This document shows, one piece after another, positions 26,095-35,665 of a stretch of 64,000 nucleotides of DNA. Position 1 is the first letter of the stretch. Each line of letters opens with the position of its first letter. Source of the stretch: JBAYDV01 sp041672845. Its GTDB lineage: Bacteria > Bacteroidota > Bacteroidia > Bacteroidales > UBA932. The translations under genes were made by a program, and so were the position numbers. The notes beneath the pieces were generated by a model. It did no database searches. It saw only the letters and a list, made by a program, of their open reading frames with translations, and had not been told where the DNA came from. The stretch lies in the NCBI GenBank assembly GCA_041672845.1, contig JBAYYV010000001.1, forward strand, positions 1-64,000. Direction: 5' to 3'.

Positions 26095-26129
26095 TTATTG
26101 TTTGATTATTTTTAATAATCTCTATTTGT

Positions 26130-26666
26130 TTATAAATCCATATTATTATTAAATCTGTGATTTCGGGAATCATTATTTCCTCTTCTTTCAGCTTTTATTC
26201 CTTTGAAATTAGAATTTTTTCTATTATTCATTTTCATATTGGTACCACATTGTTTTAATCTTTCTTCTTTTAGTTCGATGAATTTTTTTCTCTGATCTGG
26301 AGTAAGAATGGTCATAATATCATTTCTAGTAGAGATTTTATTTTTAATAAGAATGACTTTTAAATCTGTCATTTTGTTTAAATTAGTTTCTATAATTTTG
26401 ATATTTGGATTATTAGATCTTTGTTCTTTTCTAACTTCTTCTCTTATGGTTTTCATTTCATTTCTAGTAACTTTAGTTTCATTTCTAGATTCTATACGAA
26501 TAGAAGCTATATTTTTTTGCTGATCCACACTTAGATTTAATGCTTCTTGGAAACATTCTCTATTCTGGTGACGAGGGTTATTCATTTTTCGATTGTCCAT
26601 TTTACCTTGAGCTGACATTAGAACACTTAGCGTTATGGCTAAAGAAATCAATACTATTTTTTTCAT
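26130..26666 (-). CDS. periplasmic Spy/CpxP-like LTxxQ protein
   Basis: A 178-residue secreted protein. Residues 1-~20 are a signal peptide (MKKIVLISLAITLSVLMSAQ). The mature protein is helical and very rich in Lys, Arg, Asn and Glu. The LTxxQ motif of the Spy/CpxP family is present as LTPDQRKKF near residue 122, and a related LSVDQQKN occurs near residue 44. Such proteins act as periplasmic chaperones or bind metals during envelope stress. The C-terminal ~35 residues are Asn/Arg-rich and probably disordered. Confidence 0.8.
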   Translation of the reverse strand: MKKIVLISLAITLSVLMSAQGKMDNRKMNNPRHQNRECFQEALNLSVDQQKNIASIRIESRNETKVTRNEMKTIREEVRKEQRSNNPNIKIIETNLNKMTDLKVILIKNKISTRNDIMTILTPDQRKKFIELKEERLKQCGTNMKMNNRKNSNFKGIKAERRGNNDSRNHRFNNNMDL

Positions 26667-26824
26667 TTTATTACTTTTTTATAATCAATGGTTGTTTCGT
26701 TAATTTTATGTTACATAATTAATAATGTTTATCATTATCAATGTTATTTTAAAGCGCTTTCATATATAAGATGTTAAAATATCAAAATGGTTTAATTTAA
26801 TCTTTCTATTATTTAAATAATGTT

Positions 26825-26832
26825 TACCTTTG
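26825..26832 (+). promoter_or_regulatory. -7 element of the mutAB promoter
   Basis: TACCTTTG matches TAnnTTTG. A near match (TTTC) to the -33 lies about 18 bases upstream. The leader to the mutA ATG would be about 140 bases long. Confidence 0.5.
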
Positions 26833-26861
26833 TAGCCCTTATAGATACATGTAAAGGGCTA
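26833..26861 (+). promoter_or_regulatory. leader hairpin of mutAB
   Basis: TAGCCCTT (26833-26840) pairs perfectly with AAGGGCTA (26854-26861) around a 13-base loop. It begins directly after the -7 element, so it would form at the extreme 5' end of the transcript. It lacks a T run and is probably not a terminator; a 5'-end stabilising hairpin is one possibility. Confidence 0.6.
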
Positions 26862-26978
26862 TTAAATATATATTTTTATATAATTAGTCGATATTAATGA
26901 CTACTAGGTATTTATGACAATTAGACAAATGATTATAAATAGGAATCGTATATCATTACTATATAAATAAACAATAAT

Positions 26979-28853
26979 ATGACAGAAAAACTATTTACTG
27001 AATTTCCTCCGGTTTCGACCGAAAAGTGGGAAGAAGTGATTAATAGGGACTTGAAGGGAGCAGATTACGAGAAAAAGCTTGTTTGGCATACTCAAGAAGG
27101 TTTCTCTGTACCCCCTTATTATAGAGCTGAAGATTTGAAGGCTCTTAAAACTCTGGATAGTGCACTTGGTGAATTTCCATACACTCGTGGTACTAAGTTA
27201 AATAATGACTGGAATATTCGTCAAGATTTTTGTACTCTTGAAAAAGGTGGCGTTAATACAGCTAATGCTAAAGCTTTAAATGCTGTAAAAAAAGGAGTTC
27301 AAGAAGTTGGATTTTTTATACCAGCCAAGGGGCTGCCGATAGGTGAAATTAAAGCTTTAATTAAAGATTTGGATTTAAATAAGGTGGCTATTGCTTTTAA
27401 AGGTTGTTCTGTAGAATATCCACAGATTTTAATGGACTTTATGAAAGTGGTTAAGGAGAAAGGTTTTAATGCTAAGAAAATACATGCATCTTTCGATTTT
27501 AATCCTTTAAAATCTTTAAATACTAAAGGCTATTTCGAATCTGATAAACCTTTCGAAGCTTTTAAATCTATTTTTGAAGAAGCTGACAAATATAATCATG
27601 TAAGAGTATTGACAGTAGATGCTTATGATTTTAATAATGCCGGTTCTAGTATTACCCAGGAATTAGCTTTTGCTCTTTCTATGGGAAGTGAATACTTAAA
27701 TATTCTTACTGATTTAGGTATTAGTGCTGAGTTGATATCCAAGAAGATGAAATTTGTCTTCGGAGTAGGTTCTCTATATTTTATGGAGATATCTAAATTC
27801 AGAACTGCTCGTACACTTTGGTCTAACATAGTGAAAGATTATGGTGTAAAAAGTACTTGTGCTATGAAGATGGAAATACATGCAGTAACTAGTATGTGGA
27901 ATCAAACAGCATATGATTCATACATTAATATGTTAAGAAATACTACTGAAGCTATGAGTGCTGCAGTAGGTGGTGTAGATTCTATGGAAGTTATACCTTT
28001 CGATTATTCTCTTCGTACATCAAGCGAATTTTCAGATCGTATTGCTAGAAATGTTCAGCATATCTTAAAGGAAGAAGCTGGTTTTTCAAAGATAGTCGAT
28101 CCTGCCGCAGGTTCTTATTATGTGGAAAATTTAACTGCAGCTTTTATAAAATCTGCTTGGGATCTATTTAAAATAGTAGAAAATAAGGGTGGTTATATCG
28201 TAGCTTTCAAAGATGGTTTTATACAAAAAGAAATTAAAGTAGTTAGTGATAAGAAAGATCAGAATATAGCTGGACGTAAACAAACTATTTTAGGATCTAA
28301 CCAATTTCCTAATTTCTTAGAAAAAATACAAGATGATATTTCTGAATCTATAGTTCGAAGAGGGTCTATGAAATCAAAACCTGAAAAAGAATTGTTAGGA
28401 ACACCATTAGAAATTTATCGTGCTTCTCAGTCTTTTGAAGAATTAAGATATACTACTGATAAATGCGGTAAACGACCTAATGTTTTTATGTTGACTTTCG
28501 GGAATTTAGCTATGTGTAGAGCTAGGGCTCAGTTTAGCTGTAACTATTTCGCAGTAGCTGGTTTTAAAGTAATCGATAATAATCGTTTTAAAACTTTAGA
28601 AGAAGGTGTTAAAACAGCATTACTAACTAAAGCTGATATTATCGTTGCTTGTGCAGCTGATGACGATTATCTGGAAAATGTTCCTAAGATAAACGAGTTA
28701 ATAGGAGATAAAGCTATATTTGTAGTAGCAGGTGATCCAGCTTGTAGAGGTGATCTAGAAGCTAAAGGAATTAAACATTTTATTAATGTAAGATGTAATG
28801 TCCTTGAATCTCTTAAAAAGTATCAAAAAATGATGGGTATAACTGTAAAATAA
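26979..28853 (+). CDS. mutA: methylmalonyl-CoA mutase small subunit
   Basis: A 624-residue subunit of the adenosylcobalamin-dependent mutase that interconverts succinyl-CoA and (R)-methylmalonyl-CoA on the propionate route. It has the mutase barrel (recognisable from RGTKLNNDWNIRQDF and VDPAAGSYYVENL) and a degenerate B12-binding domain at the C-terminus without the DxHxxG cobalamin motif, as expected for the non-catalytic subunit. mutB begins 5 bases after the stop. Confidence 0.95.
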   Translation: MTEKLFTEFPPVSTEKWEEVINRDLKGADYEKKLVWHTQEGFSVPPYYRAEDLKALKTLDSALGEFPYTRGTKLNNDWNIRQDFCTLEKGGVNTANAKALNAVKKGVQEVGFFIPAKGLPIGEIKALIKDLDLNKVAIAFKGCSVEYPQILMDFMKVVKEKGFNAKKIHASFDFNPLKSLNTKGYFESDKPFEAFKSIFEEADKYNHVRVLTVDAYDFNNAGSSITQELAFALSMGSEYLNILTDLGISAELISKKMKFVFGVGSLYFMEISKFRTARTLWSNIVKDYGVKSTCAMKMEIHAVTSMWNQTAYDSYINMLRNTTEAMSAAVGGVDSMEVIPFDYSLRTSSEFSDRIARNVQHILKEEAGFSKIVDPAAGSYYVENLTAAFIKSAWDLFKIVENKGGYIVAFKDGFIQKEIKVVSDKKDQNIAGRKQTILGSNQFPNFLEKIQDDISESIVRRGSMKSKPEKELLGTPLEIYRASQSFEELRYTTDKCGKRPNVFMLTFGNLAMCRARAQFSCNYFAVAGFKVIDNNRFKTLEEGVKTALLTKADIIVACAADDDYLENVPKINELIGDKAIFVVAGDPACRGDLEAKGIKHFINVRCNVLESLKKYQKMMGITVK

Positions 28854-28858
28854 GAAAC

Positions 28859-30985
28859 ATGAGACCTGAATTCAAAAATATAGAATATAAGGGAGTTGAT
28901 TCCACTTGTCGTCATTCTAAAAATGAAGGAAAAACATGGACTACTCCAGAACAAATAGAAATTAAATCTATTTATTCAGCAAAAGATCTTGAAAATATGG
29001 AACATCTAGGTTATGCCGCAGGTGTTGCTCCTTTTTTAAGAGGTCCTTATGCTACAATGTATGTAATGAGACCTTGGACTATTCGTCAGTATGCAGGATT
29101 TTCTACAGCTGAAGAATCAAATGCTTTTTATCGTAGAAATTTAGCTGCTGGGCAGAAAGGTCTTTCTGTAGCATTTGACTTAGCTACTCATAGAGGATAT
29201 GATGCAGATCATCCTAGAGTAGTAGGTGATGTAGGTAAAGCTGGTGTTTCTATCTGTAGTGTAGAAGATATGAAAGTATTATTCGATCAGATACCTCTTA
29301 ATAAGATGTCTGTATCTATGACAATGAATGGTGCTGTGTTACCTATTCTAGCTTTTTACATAGTAGCAGGGTTGGAACAAGGTGCTAAATTAGAAGAAAT
29401 GGCAGGTACTATTCAGAATGATGTCTTGAAGGAATTTATGGTTCGTAATACCTATATTTATCCCCCAGACTTTTCTATGAAAATTATTGGAGATATTTTC
29501 GAATATACCTCTCAAAATATGCCTAAGTTTAATTCAATTTCTATTTCAGGTTATCATATGCAAGAGGCAGGTGCTACTTGTGATATAGAAATGGCTTATA
29601 CTTTAGCTGATGGTTTGGAATATTTACGAACAGGAATTAAAGCAGGTATAGATGTAGATAAATTTGCACCTAGACTTTCTTTCTTCTGGGCTATTGGTAT
29701 GAACCATTTTATGGAGATAGCTAAGATGCGTGCAGCACGTATGCTATGGGCTAAATTAGTAAACCAGTTTAATCCTAAAAATCCTAAGTCCCTGTCACTT
29801 CGTACTCATTGTCAGACTTCAGGATGGTCTCTAACTGAACAGGATCCATTTAATAATATAGCTAGAACATGTATAGAAGCTATGGGTGCTGTTTTAGGTC
29901 ATACTCAGTCATTACATACAAATGCATTGGATGAAGCTATAGCGCTTCCTACTGATTTTTCAGCTCGTATTGCTCGTAATACTCAGATTTATATACAGCA
30001 AGAAACATCTGTTTGTAAATCTATTGACCCATGGGCAGGTTCTTATTACATCGAATCTCTTACTAATGAAATAGCTCATAAAGCATGGAAACACATTCAA
30101 GAAGTAGAAGAGTTAGGTGGTATGGCTAAGGCTATAGAAACAGGAATTCCTAAATTAAGAATCGAAGAAGCAGCAGCTCGTAAGCAAGCACGTATCGATT
30201 CAAAAACTGATAAGATCGTAGGTCTTAATGAATATAAACTTGACCATGAAGATCCTATCGAAATTTTAGATGTAGATAATACTAAAGTTCGTGAGTCTCA
30301 GATAGCTCGTTTAAACGAGCTTCGTGCTGCACGTGATAATGATAAAGTAAAAGAATGTTTAGAAGCTATTACAGAATGTGCTAGAACCAAGAAAGGAAAC
30401 TTATTAGTATTTGCAATAGAAGCTGCTAAAGCTCGTGCTACTCTTGGTGAAATTTCAGATGCATGTGAAAAAGTAGCTGGACGATATAAAGCAGTTATTC
30501 GTATGAACACAGGAGTATATTCATCAGAAGTTAAAGATGATGCAGAATTTAAAAAAGCTAAGACATTAGTAGCAAAATTCGCTAAAAAAGAAGGCCGTCA
30601 GCCTCGTATCATGGTAGCTAAACTTGGACAAGACGGTCATGACCGTGGTGCTAAAGTAGTAGCAACAGGTTATGCTGACTGTGGGTTCGATGTAGATATG
30701 GGACCTCTATTCCAGACACCTGAAGAAGCAGCTAAACAAGCTGTAGAAAACGATGTACATATAGTAGGAGTATCTTCTCTAGCAGCAGGTCATAAGACAT
30801 TAGTGCCTCAGATAATTAAAGCTCTAAAAGATTTAGGGCGTGAGGATATTATAGTAATAGTAGGTGGTGTAATTCCAGCTCAAGATTATGATGAACTTTA
30901 TCGTGATGGAGCAGCAGCTATCTTTGGTCCTGGTACTAGAATCTCTGCAAGTGTTATTAAAATGATAGAAATTCTATTAGACTAA
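28859..30985 (+). CDS. mutB: methylmalonyl-CoA mutase large (catalytic) subunit
   Basis: A 708-residue catalytic subunit. The substrate barrel is marked by RGPYATMYVMRPWTIRQYAG and by DLATHRGYDADHPRV. The C-terminal ~130 residues are the B12-binding domain with the DxHxxG motif as GQDGHDRGAK, whose histidine is the lower cobalt ligand. Together with mutA it supports propionate formation from succinate. The epimerase, decarboxylase and MeaB-type chaperone are not in the window. Confidence 0.97.
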   Translation: MRPEFKNIEYKGVDSTCRHSKNEGKTWTTPEQIEIKSIYSAKDLENMEHLGYAAGVAPFLRGPYATMYVMRPWTIRQYAGFSTAEESNAFYRRNLAAGQKGLSVAFDLATHRGYDADHPRVVGDVGKAGVSICSVEDMKVLFDQIPLNKMSVSMTMNGAVLPILAFYIVAGLEQGAKLEEMAGTIQNDVLKEFMVRNTYIYPPDFSMKIIGDIFEYTSQNMPKFNSISISGYHMQEAGATCDIEMAYTLADGLEYLRTGIKAGIDVDKFAPRLSFFWAIGMNHFMEIAKMRAARMLWAKLVNQFNPKNPKSLSLRTHCQTSGWSLTEQDPFNNIARTCIEAMGAVLGHTQSLHTNALDEAIALPTDFSARIARNTQIYIQQETSVCKSIDPWAGSYYIESLTNEIAHKAWKHIQEVEELGGMAKAIETGIPKLRIEEAAARKQARIDSKTDKIVGLNEYKLDHEDPIEILDVDNTKVRESQIARLNELRAARDNDKVKECLEAITECARTKKGNLLVFAIEAAKARATLGEISDACEKVAGRYKAVIRMNTGVYSSEVKDDAEFKKAKTLVAKFAKKEGRQPRIMVAKLGQDGHDRGAKVVATGYADCGFDVDMGPLFQTPEEAAKQAVENDVHIVGVSSLAAGHKTLVPQIIKALKDLGREDIIVIVGGVIPAQDYDELYRDGAAAIFGPGTRISASVIKMIEILLD

Positions 30986-30997
30986 TATATGTTATAA

Positions 30998-31033
30998 AAA
31001 TAGCCTTCGCTTAAAAGTGAAGGCTATTTTTAC
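30998..31033. terminator. bidirectional intrinsic terminator
   Basis: A 13-base inverted repeat (30998-31010 with 31021-31033), AAAAATAGCCTTC and its complement, with a partly paired 10-base loop. It separates mutB from the converging lplA. Confidence 0.9.
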
Positions 31034-31040
31034 ATTATAA

Positions 31041-32033
31041 TTAAGCTACTGATAGTAGTTTAGTTAATTCTTTTAAGATATCCTGACCGAAGTAATCTTT
31101 CAAATTAAATTTAGATAAACGATTTTTAATTTCGCTTGACTTAATAGGGCATTCTATAAGTGCTTTTGAGATATCTTCAGTGGGTTTTAGAAAGAAATAA
31201 TCTCCCATGATACGACATGTTTTGATTTGACCCTTTTCTATATTCAAATATGTTTCAATAAAGCCACATGGTAGTTTAATTGAATTTGAATACTGATATT
31301 TAGGTGATTTTCCCCATATCCATTCGTAAGTTTCGTATTTGTTTTTTCGAAGTTTATTTATCTTTATAAGATCTTCTTCGGTATAGTCCACAAGTTTAGA
31401 GGTATTGGCAATGAATTTGTACAGAAATTGCATGAATTCTTCTGGTGTCATATTTACATGGGTTCCGCTAAGGTGCTCAGATATATTAGTTACTCTAGAT
31501 ATATTTGATTTAACTGCTTTACCCACGAATTTTTCTGGACGTGTGTTTAATGCTTTATTAAGATTAGTTATGGATGAAGAGAATAGTAAAGTACCATGCT
31601 GAAGCACTCTATTTTTATATACAGCTATTGCGTTGCCTGAAAATTTCTTATTATCGATAAGTAAATCGTTACGACCTTCTAAATATGCATTGACATCTAA
31701 TTTTTTTAAGGCTTCTATTATAGGGCGAGTAAAGCGTTTAAACATCATCGCAGTATCTTCACCTTTTTTCTTTTGATCTATGAATGTAAAATTGATATTA
31801 CCTGTATCATGAAATACAGCACCGCCACCACTTAATCTACGAACTACAGGTATATGATTTTCTTCTATGAAATCTTTATGTATTTCAGCAAAAGCGTTTT
31901 GATATTGACCTATAATTACAGCAGGTTCATTTCTCCATAAACGAAAAATTGGTTCTTCTTTTTGTCTGAAAAGATATTCTTCAGCAGCTAAATTGAAATA
32001 TGGATTAGTGTTTTTGTCTATATAATATAACAT
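31041..32033 (-). CDS. lplA: lipoate-protein ligase A
   Basis: A protein of about 330 residues with the biotin/lipoate ligase fold. The signature RRLSGGGAVFHDTGN and the lysine-containing segment KKFSGNAIAVYKN are present, as is the C-terminal accessory domain (from about 245). It attaches free lipoate to dehydrogenase E2 or glycine-cleavage H proteins. I place the start at ATG 32033 (MLYYIDKN), 12 bases inside a longer frame. It overlaps the PAP2 gene stop by 29 bases, so the two are co-translated. Confidence 0.92.
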   Translation of the reverse strand: MLYYIDKNTNPYFNLAAEEYLFRQKEEPIFRLWRNEPAVIIGQYQNAFAEIHKDFIEENHIPVVRRLSGGGAVFHDTGNINFTFIDQKKKGEDTAMMFKRFTRPIIEALKKLDVNAYLEGRNDLLIDNKKFSGNAIAVYKNRVLQHGTLLFSSSITNLNKALNTRPEKFVGKAVKSNISRVTNISEHLSGTHVNMTPEEFMQFLYKFIANTSKLVDYTEEDLIKINKLRKNKYETYEWIWGKSPKYQYSNSIKLPCGFIETYLNIEKGQIKTCRIMGDYFFLKPTEDISKALIECPIKSSEIKNRLSKFNLKDYFGQDILKELTKLLSVA

Positions 32034-32652
32034 GATTGAGTACAATTTTTAGTAAATAATATACTATACATGCAATTAATAAGCCTAAGACCATTCCACC
32101 TAAAACATCTAAGGGGAAATGTCGGCCTACATATATTCTACTATAAGAAACGGCGGCTGCCCAAATAAAAATAAAAATAGAGTAGGGAATTCTTTTAAAT
32201 ATTAAACTTGTCAGCAATGCGAAAGAAAATACATTAGTAGCATGTGAAGATACGAATCCAAAAGGACCTCCCATACCATTTAAAGCATGAATTTCATAAA
32301 GACCAAATCTATGTGTGGGTCTTAATCTGAGAACATTGTTTTTGATAATTACAGACAATTGATCACTTATACCGAAAGCTAATCCAGCTGCTAGAATACA
32401 ACTAATTCCTGTTATCCAAAGTATTTTTCTATTTCCTTCTATTGGTTCAGCACATAATTTTATATTCGACTGACTAGAATATGAATATTTACAAAAAAAT
32501 AAAAAAGCTACAATCAAGTAAAGAGGTATCCATGGTTTAGCTGCTGATAATGTTACCATTATTGGATCCCAAAAATTTGAATAAGCTCCATTGATATCAA
32601 AAAAGAGTTTATAATCAAAGTTAATGAGTTTATCTAAAAACATTTGGTTCAA
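32005..32652 (-). CDS. PAP2-family membrane phosphatase
   Basis: A 215-residue membrane protein with about five hydrophobic segments. The three phosphatase motifs are visible: KNNVLRLRP (KX6RP), FVSSHATN (a variant of PSGH) and SRIYVGRHFPLD (SRX5HX3D). The family dephosphorylates undecaprenyl pyrophosphate, phosphatidate or lipid A at the periplasmic face; the substrate is not evident. obg ends 15 bases upstream on the same strand. Confidence 0.9.
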   Translation of the reverse strand: MNQMFLDKLINFDYKLFFDINGAYSNFWDPIMVTLSAAKPWIPLYLIVAFLFFCKYSYSSQSNIKLCAEPIEGNRKILWITGISCILAAGLAFGISDQLSVIIKNNVLRLRPTHRFGLYEIHALNGMGGPFGFVSSHATNVFSFALLTSLIFKRIPYSIFIFIWAAAVSYSRIYVGRHFPLDVLGGMVLGLLIACIVYYLLKIVLNHVILYRQKH

Positions 32653-32667
32653 AGTCGTAAATCGTTA

Positions 32668-33660
32668 TTATTTATTTAACTCGGTCCAAAGCATATCTTT
32701 TAGTTTGGGTATGCCTTCGCCTGATACTGAGGATATAAATAGAGTAGGGATGTCTGATGGTAATGTTTTGGTAATTTCTCCTTTAAGTTCATTATCTAAC
32801 ATATCTGATTTAGAGACGGCTAAAATTCTATCTTTATCTAGTAACTCAGGATTAAATTCAGATAATTCTTTCAATAGAATTTTATATTCTTTTTCTATAT
32901 TATCAGTGTCAGCAGGAACTAAGAAAAGAAGCATAGAATTTCTTTCAATATGACGTAAAAATCTAAGTCCTAATCCCTTACCCTCGTGAGCACCTTCTAT
33001 TATACCAGGAATATCAGCCATAACAAATGAACGGCCATCATGATAATTTACAATACCTAAATTAGGCACTAGAGTAGTAAAAGGATAATTAGCTATTTTA
33101 GGTCTCGCTGCGGATACTGCAGATAATAAAGTGGATTTCCCAGCATTTGGGAATCCTACAAGACCGACATCAGCTAATAATTTTAATTCTAAAATATACC
33201 AATTTTCAGTACCATCTTCTCCATGTTGTGCATATCTAGGAGTTTGATTAGTAGAAGTTTTGAAATTAGAATTACCTAATCCACCACGACCACCTTTAAC
33301 TAATATTATTTCTTGACCTTCTTCTAATACTTCAGCTAAAACTTCTTTAGTTTCAGAATCTTTGGCTATGGTTCCTAATGGTACATCTAGATAGATATCT
33401 TTACCATTTTTACCATGACTTCTAGCACCACTTCCACCATCTCCTTCATCAGCTTTAATATGTTTACGATATTTTAAGTGTATAAGAGTCCAATATTGGG
33501 AATTACCTTTAAGAATAATGTGACCTCCTCGACCGCCATCACCTCCATCAGGACCTCCTTTAGGAATATATTTTTCTCGGCGCATATGTACAGATCCATT
33601 ACCACCATTACCAGAAGCTAGGAAAAGACGTACATAATCTATGAAATTTGAATCGGACAT
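32668..33660 (-). CDS. obg: Obg-family GTPase
   Basis: A 330-residue ribosome-assembly GTPase. The N-terminal Obg fold is glycine-rich (GGNGSVHMRREKYIPKGGP, GGDGGRGGH). G1 is GFPNAGKST, G3 is DIPGII, and a SKSD-type G4 lies near residue 283. The C-terminal OCT domain of B. subtilis Obg is absent, as in many Bacteroidota. It is one of a run of minus-strand housekeeping genes with adk and hpt. Confidence 0.95.
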   Translation of the reverse strand: MSDSNFIDYVRLFLASGNGGNGSVHMRREKYIPKGGPDGGDGGRGGHIILKGNSQYWTLIHLKYRKHIKADEGDGGSGARSHGKNGKDIYLDVPLGTIAKDSETKEVLAEVLEEGQEIILVKGGRGGLGNSNFKTSTNQTPRYAQHGEDGTENWYILELKLLADVGLVGFPNAGKSTLLSAVSAARPKIANYPFTTLVPNLGIVNYHDGRSFVMADIPGIIEGAHEGKGLGLRFLRHIERNSMLLFLVPADTDNIEKEYKILLKELSEFNPELLDKDRILAVSKSDMLDNELKGEITKTLPSDIPTLFISSVSGEGIPKLKDMLWTELNK

Positions 33661-33776
33661 ATTATTTTAGTTTGTATTATAATTTTAATAAATATATAGA
33701 TTTAATTAATCTAATGTAGATTATACTATTAATATCTAATTATGGAAATAAATATTAATTGTATAAAAATATTATT

Positions 33777-34343
33777 TTAGAATATTTTGGAAATTTTTTC
33801 AAATATTTCATCTATAGTTCCCAAACCATCTATTTCGAAATATTTATCTTGTTTTTTATAATAAGAAATAAGAGGTTCAGTTTTAGAATGATATGTATCT
33901 ATTCTATTTTGAATAACTTCAGTCTTAGTATCATCTTTTCTACCTTCTATCTGTGCACGATGAAAAATACGATCGAAAATGTATTTGTCATCTAAGTGTA
34001 AAGATAAGATTTGAGTTACTTCTTGATTCATCTCAAAAAGTATTTTATCTAACATAACAGCTTGTTTTTTAGTTCTTGGGAAACCGTCTAATAAAAAACC
34101 ATCTACATCATTTTTATGTGCTTCGAACTGTTTTTTAATCATATCTGCTACGATTTCATCTGGTACTAAATTCCCTTGTTCTATAATAAAAGCAGCATTT
34201 TTACCAAGTTTACTACCTTTTTTAATTTCCCCACGAAGTAAATCACCTGTAGATAGGTGAAGATAGTTAAATTTAGTTATTATTTTTTTAGCTTGAGTCC
34301 CTTTCCCAGCACCTGGAGGGCCAAAAAGAATATAATATTTCAT
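33777..34343 (-). CDS. adk: adenylate kinase
   Basis: A 188-residue short-type adenylate kinase. The P-loop is GPPGAGKGTQA, the AMP-binding segment is LSTGDLLRGEI, and the LLDGFPRT motif is present. The LID is short, without zinc-binding cysteines (RAQIEGRKDD). Its gene is 116 bases from obg; no promoter match was found in that gap. Confidence 0.96.
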   Translation of the reverse strand: MKYYILFGPPGAGKGTQAKKIITKFNYLHLSTGDLLRGEIKKGSKLGKNAAFIIEQGNLVPDEIVADMIKKQFEAHKNDVDGFLLDGFPRTKKQAVMLDKILFEMNQEVTQILSLHLDDKYIFDRIFHRAQIEGRKDDTKTEVIQNRIDTYHSKTEPLISYYKKQDKYFEIDGLGTIDEIFEKISKIF

Positions 34344-34442
34344 TTTTATATAATTACTTTAAGTTGTTTTATTAATAATATTCTTAAAGCTGATGTTAGT
34401 CATAATAAGTATCAGTCATAATAAACGTAAGTCTTTATAGAA

Positions 34443-34991
34443 TTAATCTTCGTCAATAATATAAATATCTTTGTATTGTCTTGCAAGATGATTATAATCA
34501 AGTCCGAAACCTACAATGAATTCGTTTTCGATATCCATAGCATGATAGTTTATTTTCATTTTACCTTTATATGCATTCGGTTTATAGAATAAAGTACAGA
34601 CTCTTATGTCTTTAGCTCCCTGTTCTTTTAATAGTATACCAAGATTATTAATAGTCTGACCGGAATCTACGATATCTTCGATAATTATTATAGTTTTACC
34701 TTTAATATTTTCATTTAAACCTATTAATTGTTTGATTTTTCCAGTAGATTTAGTGCCTTCGTATGAAGCCATTTTAATAAATGAAACATCACATGGAAAA
34801 TCTAGCTTCTGCATAAGTGAAGCACAGAACATAAAGGAACCATTTAACACAGATAGAAAAATAGGAGGTTCTTCAGTATTTTTAAAATCATTATTGAGCT
34901 CTTTAGCTACATTAGTTATAATAGCTTCTATTTTAGCATTAGCAATAAATGGTTTGAAATATTTGTCATGGACCTTAATTCTTTCCTTCAT
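34443..34991 (-). CDS. hpt: hypoxanthine phosphoribosyltransferase
   Basis: A 182-residue purine salvage enzyme. The PRPP motif is IIIIEDIVDSGQTI. The protein has the usual compact length and a C-terminal segment FIVGFGLDYN, the hood region. It is divergent from purE, so purine salvage and synthesis genes share an intergenic region of 108 bases. Confidence 0.95.
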   Translation of the reverse strand: MKERIKVHDKYFKPFIANAKIEAIITNVAKELNNDFKNTEEPPIFLSVLNGSFMFCASLMQKLDFPCDVSFIKMASYEGTKSTGKIKQLIGLNENIKGKTIIIIEDIVDSGQTINNLGILLKEQGAKDIRVCTLFYKPNAYKGKMKINYHAMDIENEFIVGFGLDYNHLARQYKDIYIIDED

Positions 34992-35002
34992 AATATATTT
35001 TA

Positions 35003-35033
35003 TTTGAATATGCGAAAATAACTATTAATTTTG
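35003..35033 (+). promoter_or_regulatory. purE promoter
   Basis: TTTG at 35003-35006, exactly 19 bases, then TAATTTTG at 35026-35033. This is a textbook match to the Bacteroidota -33/-7 pattern, 67 bases before the purE ATG. Confidence 0.75.
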
Positions 35034-35099
35034 TTTCTACGAAAATTAACGAACGAAATCACAAAGACTAAATTATTATAATCTAAATAACGAACTATT

Positions 35100-35624
35100 A
35101 TGAACAAAATCATGAAACCTATAATATCTATTATCATGGGTAGTACATCTGATCTTCCAATCATGAAAAAAGCCGCTGAATTTTTAGAAGAAATGGAAAT
35201 TCCATTTGAAATTAATGCTTTATCTGCTCACAGAGTACCTGAAATGGTGGCAGATTTTGCTAAGAATGCACGTGAAAGAGGGATTAAAGTAATAATAGCT
35301 GGAGCTGGTGGAGCTGCTCATCTTCCTGGTGTAATAGCTGCTTTTACTCCTCTTCCTGTAATAGGAGTTCCTATAAAATCATCTAATTCAATGGATGGTT
35401 GGGATTCTATATTATCTATTCTACAAATGCCTTCAGGTATTCCTGTTTCTACTATGGCTATTGATGGTGCTAAAAATGCTGGTATCTTAGCTTTAGAAAT
35501 ATTAGCTATAGCTGATGATGTTTTAATGGCTAAAATGATTGAATATAAAAAAAATCTTACTAAAAAAATAGCTAAGGCTAATGAAGATCTTAAAGAAATA
35601 AAATATAAGTTCAAGACTAATTAA
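35100..35624 (+). CDS. purE: N5-carboxyaminoimidazole ribonucleotide mutase
   Basis: A 174-residue class I PurE, catalysing the carboxylate transfer step in purine synthesis. The active-site segment MGSTSDLPIMKKA and SAHRVPEM (catalytic His) are visible, followed by AGAGGAAHLPGV. The start could be shifted to the ATG 12 bases downstream (MKPIISIIMGS); the first ATG is kept. purK is not adjacent. Confidence 0.94.
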   Translation: MNKIMKPIISIIMGSTSDLPIMKKAAEFLEEMEIPFEINALSAHRVPEMVADFAKNARERGIKVIIAGAGGAAHLPGVIAAFTPLPVIGVPIKSSNSMDGWDSILSILQMPSGIPVSTMAIDGAKNAGILALEILAIADDVLMAKMIEYKKNLTKKIAKANEDLKEIKYKFKTN

Positions 35625-35665
35625 TGGCTTATTAAAATCATATAATCTATATTAAATATTAAAAG

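Larger units (their letters stand above)
26667..26978. other. 312-base intergenic region before mutA
   Basis: No coding frame is supported. It holds a -7 match (26825-26832) and a hairpin immediately after it (26833-26861); the rest is AT-rich sequence. I looked for a cobalamin riboswitch core, because the downstream enzyme uses B12, and saw none. Confidence 0.6.

Noticed and set aside
26667..26978. Cobalamin riboswitch before mutA
   Set aside because: I could not find the B12-box or the conserved core; the only structure is one simple hairpin.
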